Made by a program: the position numbers and the translations under genes. The notes beneath the pieces are model-generated. The model saw only the letters and a list, made by a program, of their open reading frames with translations. It was not told the DNA's origin and made no database searches. Source: Pseudomonadota bacterium (lineage in GTDB: Bacteria; Desulfobacterota; Desulfobacteria; Desulfobacterales; Desulfobacteraceae). Taken from it: DNA of 64,000 nucleotides. The stretch spans positions 62,001 to 126,000 of the forward strand of contig JAHJLV010000044.1 of NCBI GenBank assembly GCA_018821535.1, given 5' to 3'. Positions 16,967 to 25,609 of the stretch are shown one piece after another. Within the stretch, counting starts at the first letter, position 1. The number at the start of each line of letters is the position of its first letter.

Positions 16967-19900
16967 TTATAATGGACCGCCCCGGCCAAAGTCTTCGCAG
17001 AAGAATATCAGATCCACAGCATCCACTTTGCCGTCATAATTATAGTCACAGGATCGCTCTGACGGGTTGATGATAATAATGTCTCCCCCGGATGTTGAAT
17101 CGCCAGAGGGGCTTTGTGTATCAATGTTGGCGGCAATGGCTTTCATCATGATATAAAGATCTTTTCCATCACAGTCGGCCGGGGATGTGTAGTCGAAATA
17201 CCCATCAAAGTCAGCCCAGATTTCAGGAATTGAATATTCATTATCGGGCGCAGTCATGGCATTTTTTTCCCTTAAATTGGAATAGCCATCTTTATCCTTA
17301 TCCAGAAAAGCATCATTGCTCAAGGGGTCAAGCCCTTTTACAATCTCATACCCATCTGACATTTCATCAGAATCAGTATCGCTGTTATTGGGGTCTGTTT
17401 CGCCCTGATCGACAATTCCGTTTTGATTGGCATCTTCAACCCCGTCACTGAGCCCGTCGCTGTCACTGTCTGCAGAGCAGGGGTTTGTCTCGCCCATGTC
17501 CCTGTATCCGTTTTTATTTGCATCTTCATCACCGTCATCAATGCCGTCATTATCCGAGTCCTTATTCAGCATATCTGAACAGGAAACCGCTTCGATCATA
17601 TCCATAATGCCGTCTGCATCTGCATCTGCATCAATCAGGTGAAGGGTTTTTGCAAAAATACCATGGCTGTCCCCATCTTTTCCATCTGACGTCCAGACCA
17701 TGAACATTCTGTTTCCATCTGATGCCGAGGCCGCAGAAAGAACCGGGTGAGGAGAGCCGAATGTATTTACCTGGAAACTATCTCCGATGCGGTAACCATT
17801 TCCTGCATACAGCTGTGCAAACAAACCATCATGGTAGTTGTCAGATGATGTCCAGACAGCCAGAAAGCGTCCGTTGGGAAGCGCACGGACGGATTCTGAT
17901 CTGTGGAATTCTGATGAATACATATTTATGGTGATATCGCCACTGATTTTATGCCCGTCGTCTGATACCATCTGGGCCCTTACCCTTTCACCTTCCTGCC
18001 AGGTGACAACACATCCGCCTTCTGACAGAGCGGAAATTTGAGACGGGGTCTGGTATGCAGCAGGACTGCTGTTAAGAAGAAGACTTCCCTCATGGGGAAT
18101 CAGGTTTGCAGAATACATTTTTACCAGAATGCCGTTTCCGATTTGAAGAAAGGGATACGGATCAGAATTTGGAAACTGGTATTTATCATTGTTCCATGTA
18201 ACGGCAAATCCGCCATTTGTGAGTGGACAGATCTCAGGAACAGGGTCTTTCGGCATGCCGCCAATCTGGAATAAACTGCCAATCTGTTCTATTGAAAATG
18301 AACTGCCAATCTTCTGCCCTGAATTTTCATATGCATGGCCGTTTAATTCTTTAAATGCAACCATCTGTTCATTTAAACATACCCATGCAAGGATAAACCC
18401 CCCATTTTTCAGACCAGTCACAGCCGGATTTAAATTTGTAATTCCTTCTTCAAAGGATATCAACTCAAGTTCAGCACCGATTTTATTGCCAAGATGATCC
18501 AGCAGCTGTCCTTTAATGGTTGCGGGTGTTGTCTGGTATATGACAATAAATGTATTGTTGGATAACCCGGCAATTTTAGGTGCGCCAAGGCAGTCAGTCA
18601 AAGGGTTGATTCTGATTTCACTGCTGCTTTTGTTCCCCTGGGGATCAAATATCTGTCCGTAAACACCATTTGCTCCATCCTGGCTTTCTGAAAACCAGAC
18701 GGCCATGGCATATTGATTTTCCAAAACAGCAAGATCAGCATCTGTCTGCCGGTTCTGAATATAGGTATTTACCTGAAATTCAGGGTCCATGGACAGGATC
18801 GGGGGTTTAATAAACGAATTAAATATGCGCCGCAGGTCAAGTCTTCCCCCTGTGCGCGTTTTATCACTCAGTCCGGCGATTTGATCCACATTGCCTTCTA
18901 TGACCGATTTTATCTCCATGGGCGTGGATTCGGGTTGAAATGCCTCTATCAGTGCCGCTGCTCCAGACACATGGGCGGCTGCCATGGATGTCCCATCCTT
19001 AAATCCGTATTCATTAAAATTATTATAATCAGAGGAAGCGGATTTTATTCTGATATTATCTATATTGCATCCGGCTCCTGGGTTTGAGGACAGAATGAGC
19101 TTAAATCTGATATATGCTGCAGGGGAACCGTCCATTTCAGAAATATCAAAGGTATTTGTCACCCAGGTTCCTGTGGATTCCTCCATTTTACCAGCTTCAA
19201 TCCAGGTTGAGCCGTCTTCTGATATTTCAAGTATCAGACGGTCTCCGGGGTTGAAAACGGTAACAACATCAAACTCAAGCGTAACCGATGTGTGTGAGGA
19301 TAAATTCAATGCCGGGCTCTGAATCCATGAATCTGAATCTGGCTGTCCGATGCCTTCTATTGAAAAGGATGGGCTGATATATCTGGAGCTTGATAATCTC
19401 CATATATTCAGGGTGCCTTCTGATGTCCAGTTGCTGATGTTGCCATCATCAAAAGTGTCCTGCCACACCAGCTTTTTTGGGGGGAGGGTGGAAAAGATGT
19501 CCACGCCCGGTGCACTTAAATCCACAGTAATCTGCCCATGGTTTGAAAAAGCTGCCAGTTTGTCGTCCTTGTCAGTGGCGGCAACAGAAATAATATTGGG
19601 GCAATCATAGGCAGCCGGATAAAAAGGGTGTGAGTCTGTATCTTGAGAATCATTTCCAGCTGCACATACAAAAAGCGCATCAGAATTGCTGATCGCTTCT
19701 TTTAATGCCTGACTGTATTCATTGCCCCCCCATGACAGATTGATCACTTTTGCCCCGTTATCCGAAGCATATTGTATGGCGTCAATAAGATCACTGGTAT
19801 ATCCATAGCCGTCCCCATCCAAACCTGAAACCACCATGATGCTGATCTTCCAGGCCACTCCGGTTATCCCCACTGAATTATTGCCCTGCGCACCGATGGT

Positions 19901-20566
19901 CCCGGCAACATGAGATCCGTGACCGTTCCGGTCCATCAGGTCAGAATTGTCTTTTACAAAATTCCATCCCTGGATATCATCAATTTTTCCATTGTGGTCG
20001 TCATCGATCCCATTGTCTGCAATTTCATCACTGTTCACCCAGAGATTTGCCTGAAGATCCGGATGACGATAATCCACGCCCGTGTCTATCACCGCAACGA
20101 CTACATCCGGTGCCTCCTTCATGATATCCCAGGCCTCAATGGCGCCAATGTCAGCATGCGCGCTGCCCGAAGTATTGTTTACTGTCTGCCCGTAATTGTT
20201 CAGCCCCCACAGTTTTCTGAAATGCTGGTCATTGGGTGTCTCATTGATCTGATAGATATAATTGGGTTCAGCATATGCCACATTGGGGTTCTGTAATAAA
20301 AGCTTTACTGCGTCTTCAACACTGAAGGTTCCGGGCAGTTTGAGATGATGAATTCCTGTTCTGTGGTATGTCCTGATTTTAGAAACATTAAAATTTTTCC
20401 TCAAACGGTTATCCATGTCTTCCGGGGCGTCCTTTTTATATTTTACAAGCAGTTCGCCTTTTTTATAACCCAGGATATTTTTAAAAGCTTTTGCATCGAC
20501 CCGGACTGCACTCGATACTAAAAAGAACAGAATAGCAGCAAGGATAGTCAGTTTTTCAAATTTCAT
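16967..20566 (-). CDS. Secreted subtilisin-like protease with TSP3 repeats and dockerin-like end
   Basis: 1199 residues. Signal peptide 1-25; propeptide-like region about 30-110 (KKGELLVKYK, PNVAYAEPNYIYQ). S8 catalytic triad: D161 (VIDTGVDYRHPD), H216 (NGHGSHVAG) and S527 (GTSMAAAHVSGAA). A domain of about 150 residues (365-510, MAM/jelly-roll-like) is inserted between the core and the catalytic Ser. After it come repeat segments with sequence like a sensor or propeller (about 600-990). Thrombospondin type 3-like Ca-binding repeats (about 1000-1110, DADADGI, DKDSDNDGIDDG, DSDSDGLSDG) follow, and a C-terminal EF-hand/dockerin-like motif (CDYNYDGKVDAVDLIFF) ends the protein. It is an extracellular calcium-dependent protease by inference. 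Confidence 0.92.
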   Translation of the reverse strand: MKFEKLTILAAILFFLVSSAVRVDAKAFKNILGYKKGELLVKYKKDAPEDMDNRLRKNFNVSKIRTYHRTGIHHLKLPGTFSVEDAVKLLLQNPNVAYAEPNYIYQINETPNDQHFRKLWGLNNYGQTVNNTSGSAHADIGAIEAWDIMKEAPDVVVAVIDTGVDYRHPDLQANLWVNSDEIADNGIDDDHNGKIDDIQGWNFVKDNSDLMDRNGHGSHVAGTIGAQGNNSVGITGVAWKISIMVVSGLDGDGYGYTSDLIDAIQYASDNGAKVINLSWGGNEYSQALKEAISNSDALFVCAAGNDSQDTDSHPFYPAAYDCPNIISVAATDKDDKLAAFSNHGQITVDLSAPGVDIFSTLPPKKLVWQDTFDDGNISNWTSEGTLNIWRLSSSRYISPSFSIEGIGQPDSDSWIQSPALNLSSHTSVTLEFDVVTVFNPGDRLILEISEDGSTWIEAGKMEESTGTWVTNTFDISEMDGSPAAYIRFKLILSSNPGAGCNIDNIRIKSASSDYNNFNEYGFKDGTSMAAAHVSGAAALIEAFQPESTPMEIKSVIEGNVDQIAGLSDKTRTGGRLDLRRIFNSFIKPPILSMDPEFQVNTYIQNRQTDADLAVLENQYAMAVWFSESQDGANGVYGQIFDPQGNKSSSEIRINPLTDCLGAPKIAGLSNNTFIVIYQTTPATIKGQLLDHLGNKIGAELELISFEEGITNLNPAVTGLKNGGFILAWVCLNEQMVAFKELNGHAYENSGQKIGSSFSIEQIGSLFQIGGMPKDPVPEICPLTNGGFAVTWNNDKYQFPNSDPYPFLQIGNGILVKMYSANLIPHEGSLLLNSSPAAYQTPSQISALSEGGCVVTWQEGERVRAQMVSDDGHKISGDITINMYSSEFHRSESVRALPNGRFLAVWTSSDNYHDGLFAQLYAGNGYRIGDSFQVNTFGSPHPVLSAASASDGNRMFMVWTSDGKDGDSHGIFAKTLHLIDADADADGIMDMIEAVSCSDMLNKDSDNDGIDDGDEDANKNGYRDMGETNPCSADSDSDGLSDGVEDANQNGIVDQGETDPNNSDTDSDEMSDGYEIVKGLDPLSNDAFLDKDKDGYSNLREKNAMTAPDNEYSIPEIWADFDGYFDYTSPADCDGKDLYIMMKAIAANIDTQSPSGDSTSGGDIIIINPSERSCDYNYDGKVDAVDLIFFCEDFGRGGPL

Positions 20567-20977
20567 TCATATTTCCTTTCGCAGTTTTTCAACATTTCTT
20601 CCCAAAAACAACCCAATTTTTACAGCCTTTTTAGCAGAGAATAAAAAATTAGAGTTACTTCTAGCAAAAATCGTTCCCAATGAAAATAATCAGCAGATAT
20701 TGTGTGCAAAGGCATTGCAAATGGTGCTTCAGGTGGTTCTCTTGATTTTCATGGGTATTCAGGGAAGTGATGATAGGAAAAAAAATACCCTCAATTGTAT
20801 ACTTTATGTAATAGGGTCGCAGGTAAAAAATACCCGTGCCAGCCAAACCAGGGGTTCTCTAAATCGGATGAAGATATACATGATCCTTGTGATAGTCAGG
20901 TCTGCAAACAGGATACTGTGAGAGGGAGGGGAGATGAGGCCGGGGGTGATTCCCCAGCCTTTTCACTGCTTGATTAT
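20567..20977. other. Intergenic region upstream of the subtilase gene
   Basis: About 410 bases with no gene I can support. Only short frames occur, with no ribosome site. A GC-rich hairpin GGCCGGGG/CCCCAGCC at about 20938-20959 is the only clear structure. I looked for a GEMM (c-di-GMP) riboswitch because of nearby GGDEF genes but could not find its conserved core. Confidence 0.5.
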
Positions 20978-20995
20978 ACACTGTATTTGCAGTGT
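20978..20995 (-). terminator. Hairpin after the tRNA-Ser pair
   Basis: ACACTG (20978-20983) pairs with CAGTGT (20990-20995), loop 6. It lies 11 bases beyond the tRNA-Ser(GCT) 3' end. The T tract is better on the plus strand, so the role as a tRNA terminator is only probable. Confidence 0.4.
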
Positions 20996-21005
20996 TTTAA
21001 TTATA

Positions 21006-21097
21006 TGGCGGAGAAATGGGGATTCGAACCCCAGATACCGGTTTCCCAGTATACTCGCTTAGCAGGCGAGTGCCTTCAGCCTCTCGGCCATTTCTCC
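21006..21097 (-). tRNA. tRNA-Ser (anticodon GCT)
   Basis: The minus strand starts GGAGAAATGGCCGAGAGG and ends with the T arm GGTTCGAATCCC, acceptor ATTTCTCC, G and encoded CCA. The anticodon loop CTGCTAA gives GCT. A long variable arm (about 92 bases in all) fits tRNA-Ser. It reads AGC/AGU codons. Confidence 0.95.
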
Positions 21098-21117
21098 ATT
21101 CTAATTTGATTTCAATG

Positions 21118-21205
21118 TGGCGGAGGAGGTAGGATTCGAACCCACGGACCCGTTAAGGTCAACGGTTTTCAAGACCGCCACTTTCGGCCACTCAGTCACT
21201 CCTCC
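21118..21205 (-). tRNA. tRNA-Ser (anticodon TGA)
   Basis: The minus strand starts GGAGGAGTGACTGAGTGG. The anticodon loop CTTGAAA gives TGA. The T arm is GGTTCGAATCC, the acceptor end CCTCCTCC, then G and CCA. Length 88 with a long variable arm. It lies 20 bases upstream of the other tRNA-Ser, probably in one transcript. Confidence 0.95.
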
Positions 21206-21251
21206 GAAATAAACCCAGAATCTATACCACCTTGGCAAAAACAGGTCAAGA

Positions 21252-22295
21252 CTAAATTTGTATGTTGGATTCAGTCACTGTTTTATTTCTCCCGGTGTTT
21301 TTGGCATGATACAGCGCATCATCGGCTCTTTTGATGAGCGCTTCTACGGACTCATTTTCCGTATACATGGCAATACCGATGGAAACAGTGACCTGCCCAA
21401 TGGATTCTCCTGTGTCTTTGAGCTTCCATCTCATTGTCTGCAGACTGTTCCGGATTTTCTCTGCCAGCAAAAAGGCATTGTCCATTTCGGTTTTCGGAAG
21501 CGCCAGTATAAATTCTTCGCCGCCAAATCGGGCGGCAATGTCTTTTTCTTTAATGTGGTCCCTGAGCAATTTGCCCAGCAGTTTAAGCACATTATCGCCA
21601 ATCAGGTGACCATGGGTATCATTGATTTTTTTAAAGTGATCAATATCCAGCATCATCAAGGCCATGGGGGCATGGGTTTTCTTAATATCTTCAAGAATAT
21701 ACGTCATGGCCTGATCAAATCCCCGCCGGTTCATAAGACCGGTCAGCATGTCTGTTTTGGCAGTCTGTTTTGCACCTTCCAGCGCTTTGTTCAGTGTATC
21801 GATTTTTGACACAGTTGACGCCAGTTTTTTTTTCAGGATTCTGCTGGAATCAGCAATGGACTTTGTCTCTGTGATAATGCGCTCGGTGATGCTGCTGATG
21901 GTTTCCATGGAGGTTGCCTGGCTTAATTCCATGGCACAGGTTTCCAGAACAGAACTCTGGGTGTCTATTGTATTTTCTGAATCACTTAAATGTTTGGTGA
22001 TTCCGATTAATATTTTTTGAAATTCTTTTGCTTTTTTTTCTGCAAGCAATATCTGCTTGTCGGTCAGATTGTTTTTTACCAGTTCAGATATGGTTTCAGG
22101 TGTCAGCAGGGTGTTCTTTTGGATACAGGTTTCAATTTCCCTGATCAGCTGCTCATCCCTGCCCATGGCATATTCATACCACAGCAGATAGGATACCGGA
22201 TTAAAGGGCAGCTGGTGGCTGGAAATGTTTTTAAGGGTCATCCGTAAATAGTTCTGTGATTCCTCTATGGATTCCGGATATACATGGTTAATCAT
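21252..22295 (-). CDS. GGDEF diguanylate cyclase with helical N-terminus
   Basis: 347 residues. The N-terminal half (about 1-175) is helical, with coiled-coil stretches, and has no recognised sensor domain. The GGDEF domain starts TDMLTGLMNRRGFDQ and has active-site RFGGEEF near 265; the intact motif predicts synthesis of c-di-GMP. The inhibitory I-site position reads KEKD rather than RxxD, so product inhibition may be weak. Cytoplasmic, with no membrane segments. Ribosome site AGGAGAAAAG. Divergent from the next GGDEF gene. Confidence 0.9.
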   Translation of the reverse strand: MINHVYPESIEESQNYLRMTLKNISSHQLPFNPVSYLLWYEYAMGRDEQLIREIETCIQKNTLLTPETISELVKNNLTDKQILLAEKKAKEFQKILIGITKHLSDSENTIDTQSSVLETCAMELSQATSMETISSITERIITETKSIADSSRILKKKLASTVSKIDTLNKALEGAKQTAKTDMLTGLMNRRGFDQAMTYILEDIKKTHAPMALMMLDIDHFKKINDTHGHLIGDNVLKLLGKLLRDHIKEKDIAARFGGEEFILALPKTEMDNAFLLAEKIRNSLQTMRWKLKDTGESIGQVTVSIGIAMYTENESVEALIKRADDALYHAKNTGRNKTVTESNIQI

Positions 22296-22412
22296 TTCTT
22301 TTCTCCTGTCTGACCTTATCTTTCATCATATTCTGCCTCCAGATTGATTTTAATCAGCAGCATAAAATTTAAACTGCAGCTATCATTATTTTTTATTAAA
22401 ATCAAATTTATT

Positions 22413-22440
22413 TTGACATCAGGGGGTTATGTGTTAAAAA
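22413..22440 (+). promoter_or_regulatory. Possible promoter of the GAF-PAS-GGDEF gene
   Basis: TTGACA (22413-22418) followed about 16 bases later by TAAAAA. The -10 is poor and the start codon at 22450 would leave a very short leader. Confidence 0.35.
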
Positions 22441-22449
22441 TAGCGTATT

Positions 22450-24210
22450 ATGAATGAAAGACGGCAATCTGAAAAAGCCCGCTTGGAAAGTCTGCTGAAA
22501 ATCAGCCAGTATAATGCAATATCCATAAATGATCTTTTGGATTTTGCTTTATCCGAAGCCATTGTTCTGACCCAGAGCAAGATTGGCTATATCTATTTCT
22601 ATAATGAGGAAACATTTGAATTTACCTTAAATACATGGTCCAAAGGAGTGATGGACATATGTGACATAAGCGATCGGCAAACCGTCTACAGTCTGGATAA
22701 AACCGGTATATGGGGCGAGGCTGTCCGTCAGAGGCAGCCGGTTGTTGTCAACGACTATTCGGCCGTGAATCCTCTGAAAAAAGGCTACCCTGAAGGGCAT
22801 GCACCGCTTTTCAGGTTCATGACACTTCCGGTGTTTTTTCAGAAAACGATTGTGGCGGTGCTTGGCCTTGCCAATAAGGACGATGACTATTCAAATACGG
22901 ATCTGCAGCAGGCAAGCCTTCTGATGAGTTCAGTGTGGCAGATTGCAGAGCGCAAACGGTTCGAAGATGAGTTAAGGAAAAGTGAAGAAAAATACAGGTC
23001 CATTCTGGAAAATATCAAAGAAGGATATTTTGAGAGTGATCCTGATGGGAATATCCAGTTTGTAAATAACGCTGCATTGATCATGATGGGGCGGGATAGA
23101 AAAACCTTGTATGAAATAAATTACCGTCATTTCACCTCACCGGAAACTGCAGAGAAATTTAAAAAAATATATCGGATGGTTCTGAAAACAGGGGCGTATA
23201 GTCAGCTTGACGACTATGAAATTATTCGCGGTGATGGCACGGTCCGAATTCATCAGCTGGTTGCCGGACCGATCAGGGATAAGTCCGGCAGAATAACAGG
23301 CTCCATGACTGTTGCAAGGGATGTGACTGAGCAGAAACAGGCAGCTGAAGCCCTGGAAAAAAGCGAAGAGCGCATACGCCTTTTATTCAATAGTATTCCT
23401 GTGCCTACATTTGTCTGGAAACTTCAGGAAGAGCATTTTGTTCTTGCTGAATTTAACACGGCAGCGCTTCAATTAATCGGAGACCGCATACAGGATCATG
23501 CAGGGAAAACAGCAGATATATTTTTTAAAAAAAATTCTCAGATTCAGGCAGATATCCGCAAATGCCTGGAAACGAAGAATACTGTGGAAAATCAATTCTG
23601 GTATCTTCCTGATGATGTTGTGAACCAGCGATATTTTACAGTCAAGTATGCATGGGCACCCCCGGACAGTGTTCTGATGCATGTCAATGATATTACTGTC
23701 CAGAAACAGACGGAAGAAAAACTGTATCATATCAGTATCCATGATTCATTGACCGGTCTGTTTAACCGGCTTTATGCGGATGCGGAGATCACAAGGCTGG
23801 ACGTCAGCCGGATACGGCCTGTCAGTATTATCATCATTGATCTGAATGATTTGAAAAAGGTAAATGATAAAGCCGGGCATGCCATGGGGGATCAATATAT
23901 TAAAGATGCGGCCTTTGTTTTGAAAAAGACCTTTCGGCCTGAAGATATGGTTGCCCGTATCGGCGGGGATGAATTTTTAATTTTGCTTCCTCTGGTGGAT
24001 GGAGCAATTTGTGAGACAGCCCTGCTGCGGCTTCAGAACAATATACGGTTTTTTAATGCGGAATCGCAAAAAACCATCAGCCTGTCGGCAGGATTTACGA
24101 CGGTGTGTTCTGAAGATAAGGTGTCGGAAAAAATTCGGGAAGCGGATGCACGCATGTATCAGCAAAAGGCGTTGATGAAGATGGTGCACAATTCTGTTGC
24201 TGATCAATAA
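22450..24210 (+). CDS. GAF-PAS-PAS-GGDEF diguanylate cyclase
   Basis: 586 residues, cytoplasmic. A GAF domain (about 15-165; SKIGYIYFYNEE, FMTLPVFFQKTIVAVLGLANK), a PAS/PAC unit (about 175-290; ILENIKEGYFESDPDGNIQFVN, GSMTVARDVTEQKQ), a second PAS (about 300-420) and a GGDEF domain with HDSLTGLFNRL and active-site RIGGDEF. RPED five residues before GGDEF gives an intact I-site, so product feedback is expected. No strong ribosome site is seen before the ATG. Convergent with the nitroreductase gene, 11 bases apart. Confidence 0.92.
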   Translation: MNERRQSEKARLESLLKISQYNAISINDLLDFALSEAIVLTQSKIGYIYFYNEETFEFTLNTWSKGVMDICDISDRQTVYSLDKTGIWGEAVRQRQPVVVNDYSAVNPLKKGYPEGHAPLFRFMTLPVFFQKTIVAVLGLANKDDDYSNTDLQQASLLMSSVWQIAERKRFEDELRKSEEKYRSILENIKEGYFESDPDGNIQFVNNAALIMMGRDRKTLYEINYRHFTSPETAEKFKKIYRMVLKTGAYSQLDDYEIIRGDGTVRIHQLVAGPIRDKSGRITGSMTVARDVTEQKQAAEALEKSEERIRLLFNSIPVPTFVWKLQEEHFVLAEFNTAALQLIGDRIQDHAGKTADIFFKKNSQIQADIRKCLETKNTVENQFWYLPDDVVNQRYFTVKYAWAPPDSVLMHVNDITVQKQTEEKLYHISIHDSLTGLFNRLYADAEITRLDVSRIRPVSIIIIDLNDLKKVNDKAGHAMGDQYIKDAAFVLKKTFRPEDMVARIGGDEFLILLPLVDGAICETALLRLQNNIRFFNAESQKTISLSAGFTTVCSEDKVSEKIREADARMYQQKALMKMVHNSVADQ

Positions 24211-24221
24211 AAACTGAAATC

Positions 24222-24917
24222 TTATGTCCGGATCACAAGATTTGATTCCACAGGTGCCCGGTCAATGCGGGTTCTGTTGGCAGGCACAGCCGGGTCTTCA
24301 TATCCAAAGGCAATGCCGCATAAAATTTTTGTTTCCGAGGTTAAATCAAATTCTTTCCGGACAATATCCGGATAATTGCGCATGGAACCCATGGCACAAC
24401 TGTGAAGCCCAAAGGCTGCAAGGGTCAGCATCAGATTCTGTGCATACATGCCCACATCAAGGGCGACTGTTGTGCCAAAATGGGCAGCCATCCCTAAAAA
24501 GGCCATATACGGGGCATCAAAAAATTCATAATTTCTGAGCAGGGCTCTTTTTCGTCCCTGTTTATCTGTTCTTTCAATGCCCATAGTGTTATACAGGGCA
24601 ACGGCACAGTCCACCTGCCGCTTCCGGTAGTCTCCTGAAAAATCACCCCGGTATTCATAATCCTGGTTGGGTTCAATGCCGGCGTTCACTTTGTCTGTCA
24701 TGGCCTTGCTGATGCGGTCCCGTGTTCTGCCTGTGGCCACCATCACCCGCCAGGGCTGGACATTGCAATTTGACGGGGCCTGTTGAGCGATTTGAAAAAT
24801 TCTTTGAAGAATGTGCTCCGGGATTTTTTTGTTCAGATATCCTCTTACAGAACGGCGTTTATAAATGGCTTCTATCAGGCTTGTTTTCGGATCTGTATCT
24901 TTTTGTGTCATGGACAT
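24222..24917 (-). CDS. Nitroreductase-family FMN oxidoreductase
   Basis: 231 residues of the nitroreductase fold: IYKRRSVRGYLNKKIPEHIL (FMN phosphate contact), APSNCNVQPWRVMVATG, and late GLHSCAMGSMRNYPDIVRKEF. It would use NAD(P)H and FMN to reduce nitro- or quinone-type compounds; the substrate is not deducible. ATG follows AAGGGAT. It stands alone on the minus strand. Confidence 0.88.
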   Translation of the reverse strand: MSMTQKDTDPKTSLIEAIYKRRSVRGYLNKKIPEHILQRIFQIAQQAPSNCNVQPWRVMVATGRTRDRISKAMTDKVNAGIEPNQDYEYRGDFSGDYRKRQVDCAVALYNTMGIERTDKQGRKRALLRNYEFFDAPYMAFLGMAAHFGTTVALDVGMYAQNLMLTLAAFGLHSCAMGSMRNYPDIVRKEFDLTSETKILCGIAFGYEDPAVPANRTRIDRAPVESNLVIRT

Positions 24918-25083
24918 ATCCCTTATAATAATGATGCCGGGTCTTATGGGCTGTTTTAATTTTTTATTGTATCATGTATAAAAATATCCACAACTGGTTT
25001 GTCCTGTATTTGTCGCCCCGGATTGTGATACAGAATACAGACGCAAACAGCATGCCTGCGGAAAATTCCTTGTGATCTTCTTA

Positions 25084-25113
25084 TTGACAGATTCATCCGT
25101 TGCGCTATATTAA
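25084..25113 (+). promoter_or_regulatory. Promoter upstream of the acidic protein-argS operon
   Basis: TTGACA (25084-25089), 18-base spacer, TATTAA (25108-25113). Start codon of the first gene at 25149, ribosome site ACAGGAGAT. Confidence 0.6.
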
Positions 25114-25148
25114 AAGGTTTTAGATTAATTTTTTACAGGAGATCATAG

Positions 25149-25601
25149 ATGAGGCAGAAAATTCGGTTTGAGAAGAACAGTAAAAACAATGTGCTGACTG
25201 TTTTGGAGTCCAGCGAGGTAGATCCGGGGATCGTCATGCCGCTTCATGAAGAAGATTATGCGCTTGACCAGATGGTGAAGGCATCCAGTGAAGGTATGCG
25301 GCCGTTTATCCGGCTGCTGAGGCGCCGGACGTTTTTCCCGACATCTGACCTGTGTGCGAAATTGTATGAAGAAACCCTTGATTTTTTTAAAACAGAGGAT
25401 GTTGCGAATATTACCATTGAATACGATGATGTTGAGTCTTTCCCCGGGGAAGAAGAATTTTTTCTGGAAGATGAAGATGTCGAGCTTGATAAAATTCTGG
25501 AAGAAGACGGAACCACTGTTGAAGATGAGATGAAAGAAATAGATGTTGATGATGACACCATCTCGTTTACGCCTGAAGATATTTCTGAACACGAGAATTA
25601 G
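25149..25601 (+). CDS. Acidic protein of unknown function before argS
   Basis: 150 residues, not recognised. The N-terminal half is mixed ([21 protein letters not shown], then [21 protein letters not shown]). The C-terminal 60 residues are highly acidic ([20 protein letters not shown]). No signal peptide or membrane segment. It lies directly downstream of a good promoter and 8 bases before argS, with a proper ribosome site, so it is a real gene. An anionic tail could serve a protein or nucleic-acid contact; this is only a suggestion. Confidence 0.75.
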   Translation: MRQKIRFEKNSKNNVLTVLESSEVDPGIVMPLHEEDYALDQMVKASSEGMRPFIRLLRRRTFFPTSDLCAKLYEETLDFFKTEDVANITIEYDDVESFPGEEEFFLEDEDVELDKILEEDGTTVEDEMKEIDVDDDTISFTPEDISEHEN

Positions 25602-25609
25602 AGCTGATA

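Noticed and set aside
20700-20940. Possible c-di-GMP (GEMM) riboswitch upstream of the subtilase or near the GGDEF genes
   Set aside because: Fragments such as GCAAA and CCAAACC occur, but the conserved paired core could not be built on either strand.
21006-21109. Plus-strand frame running through the tRNA-Ser gene
   Set aside because: It overlaps a clear tRNA on the other strand and has no coding features.
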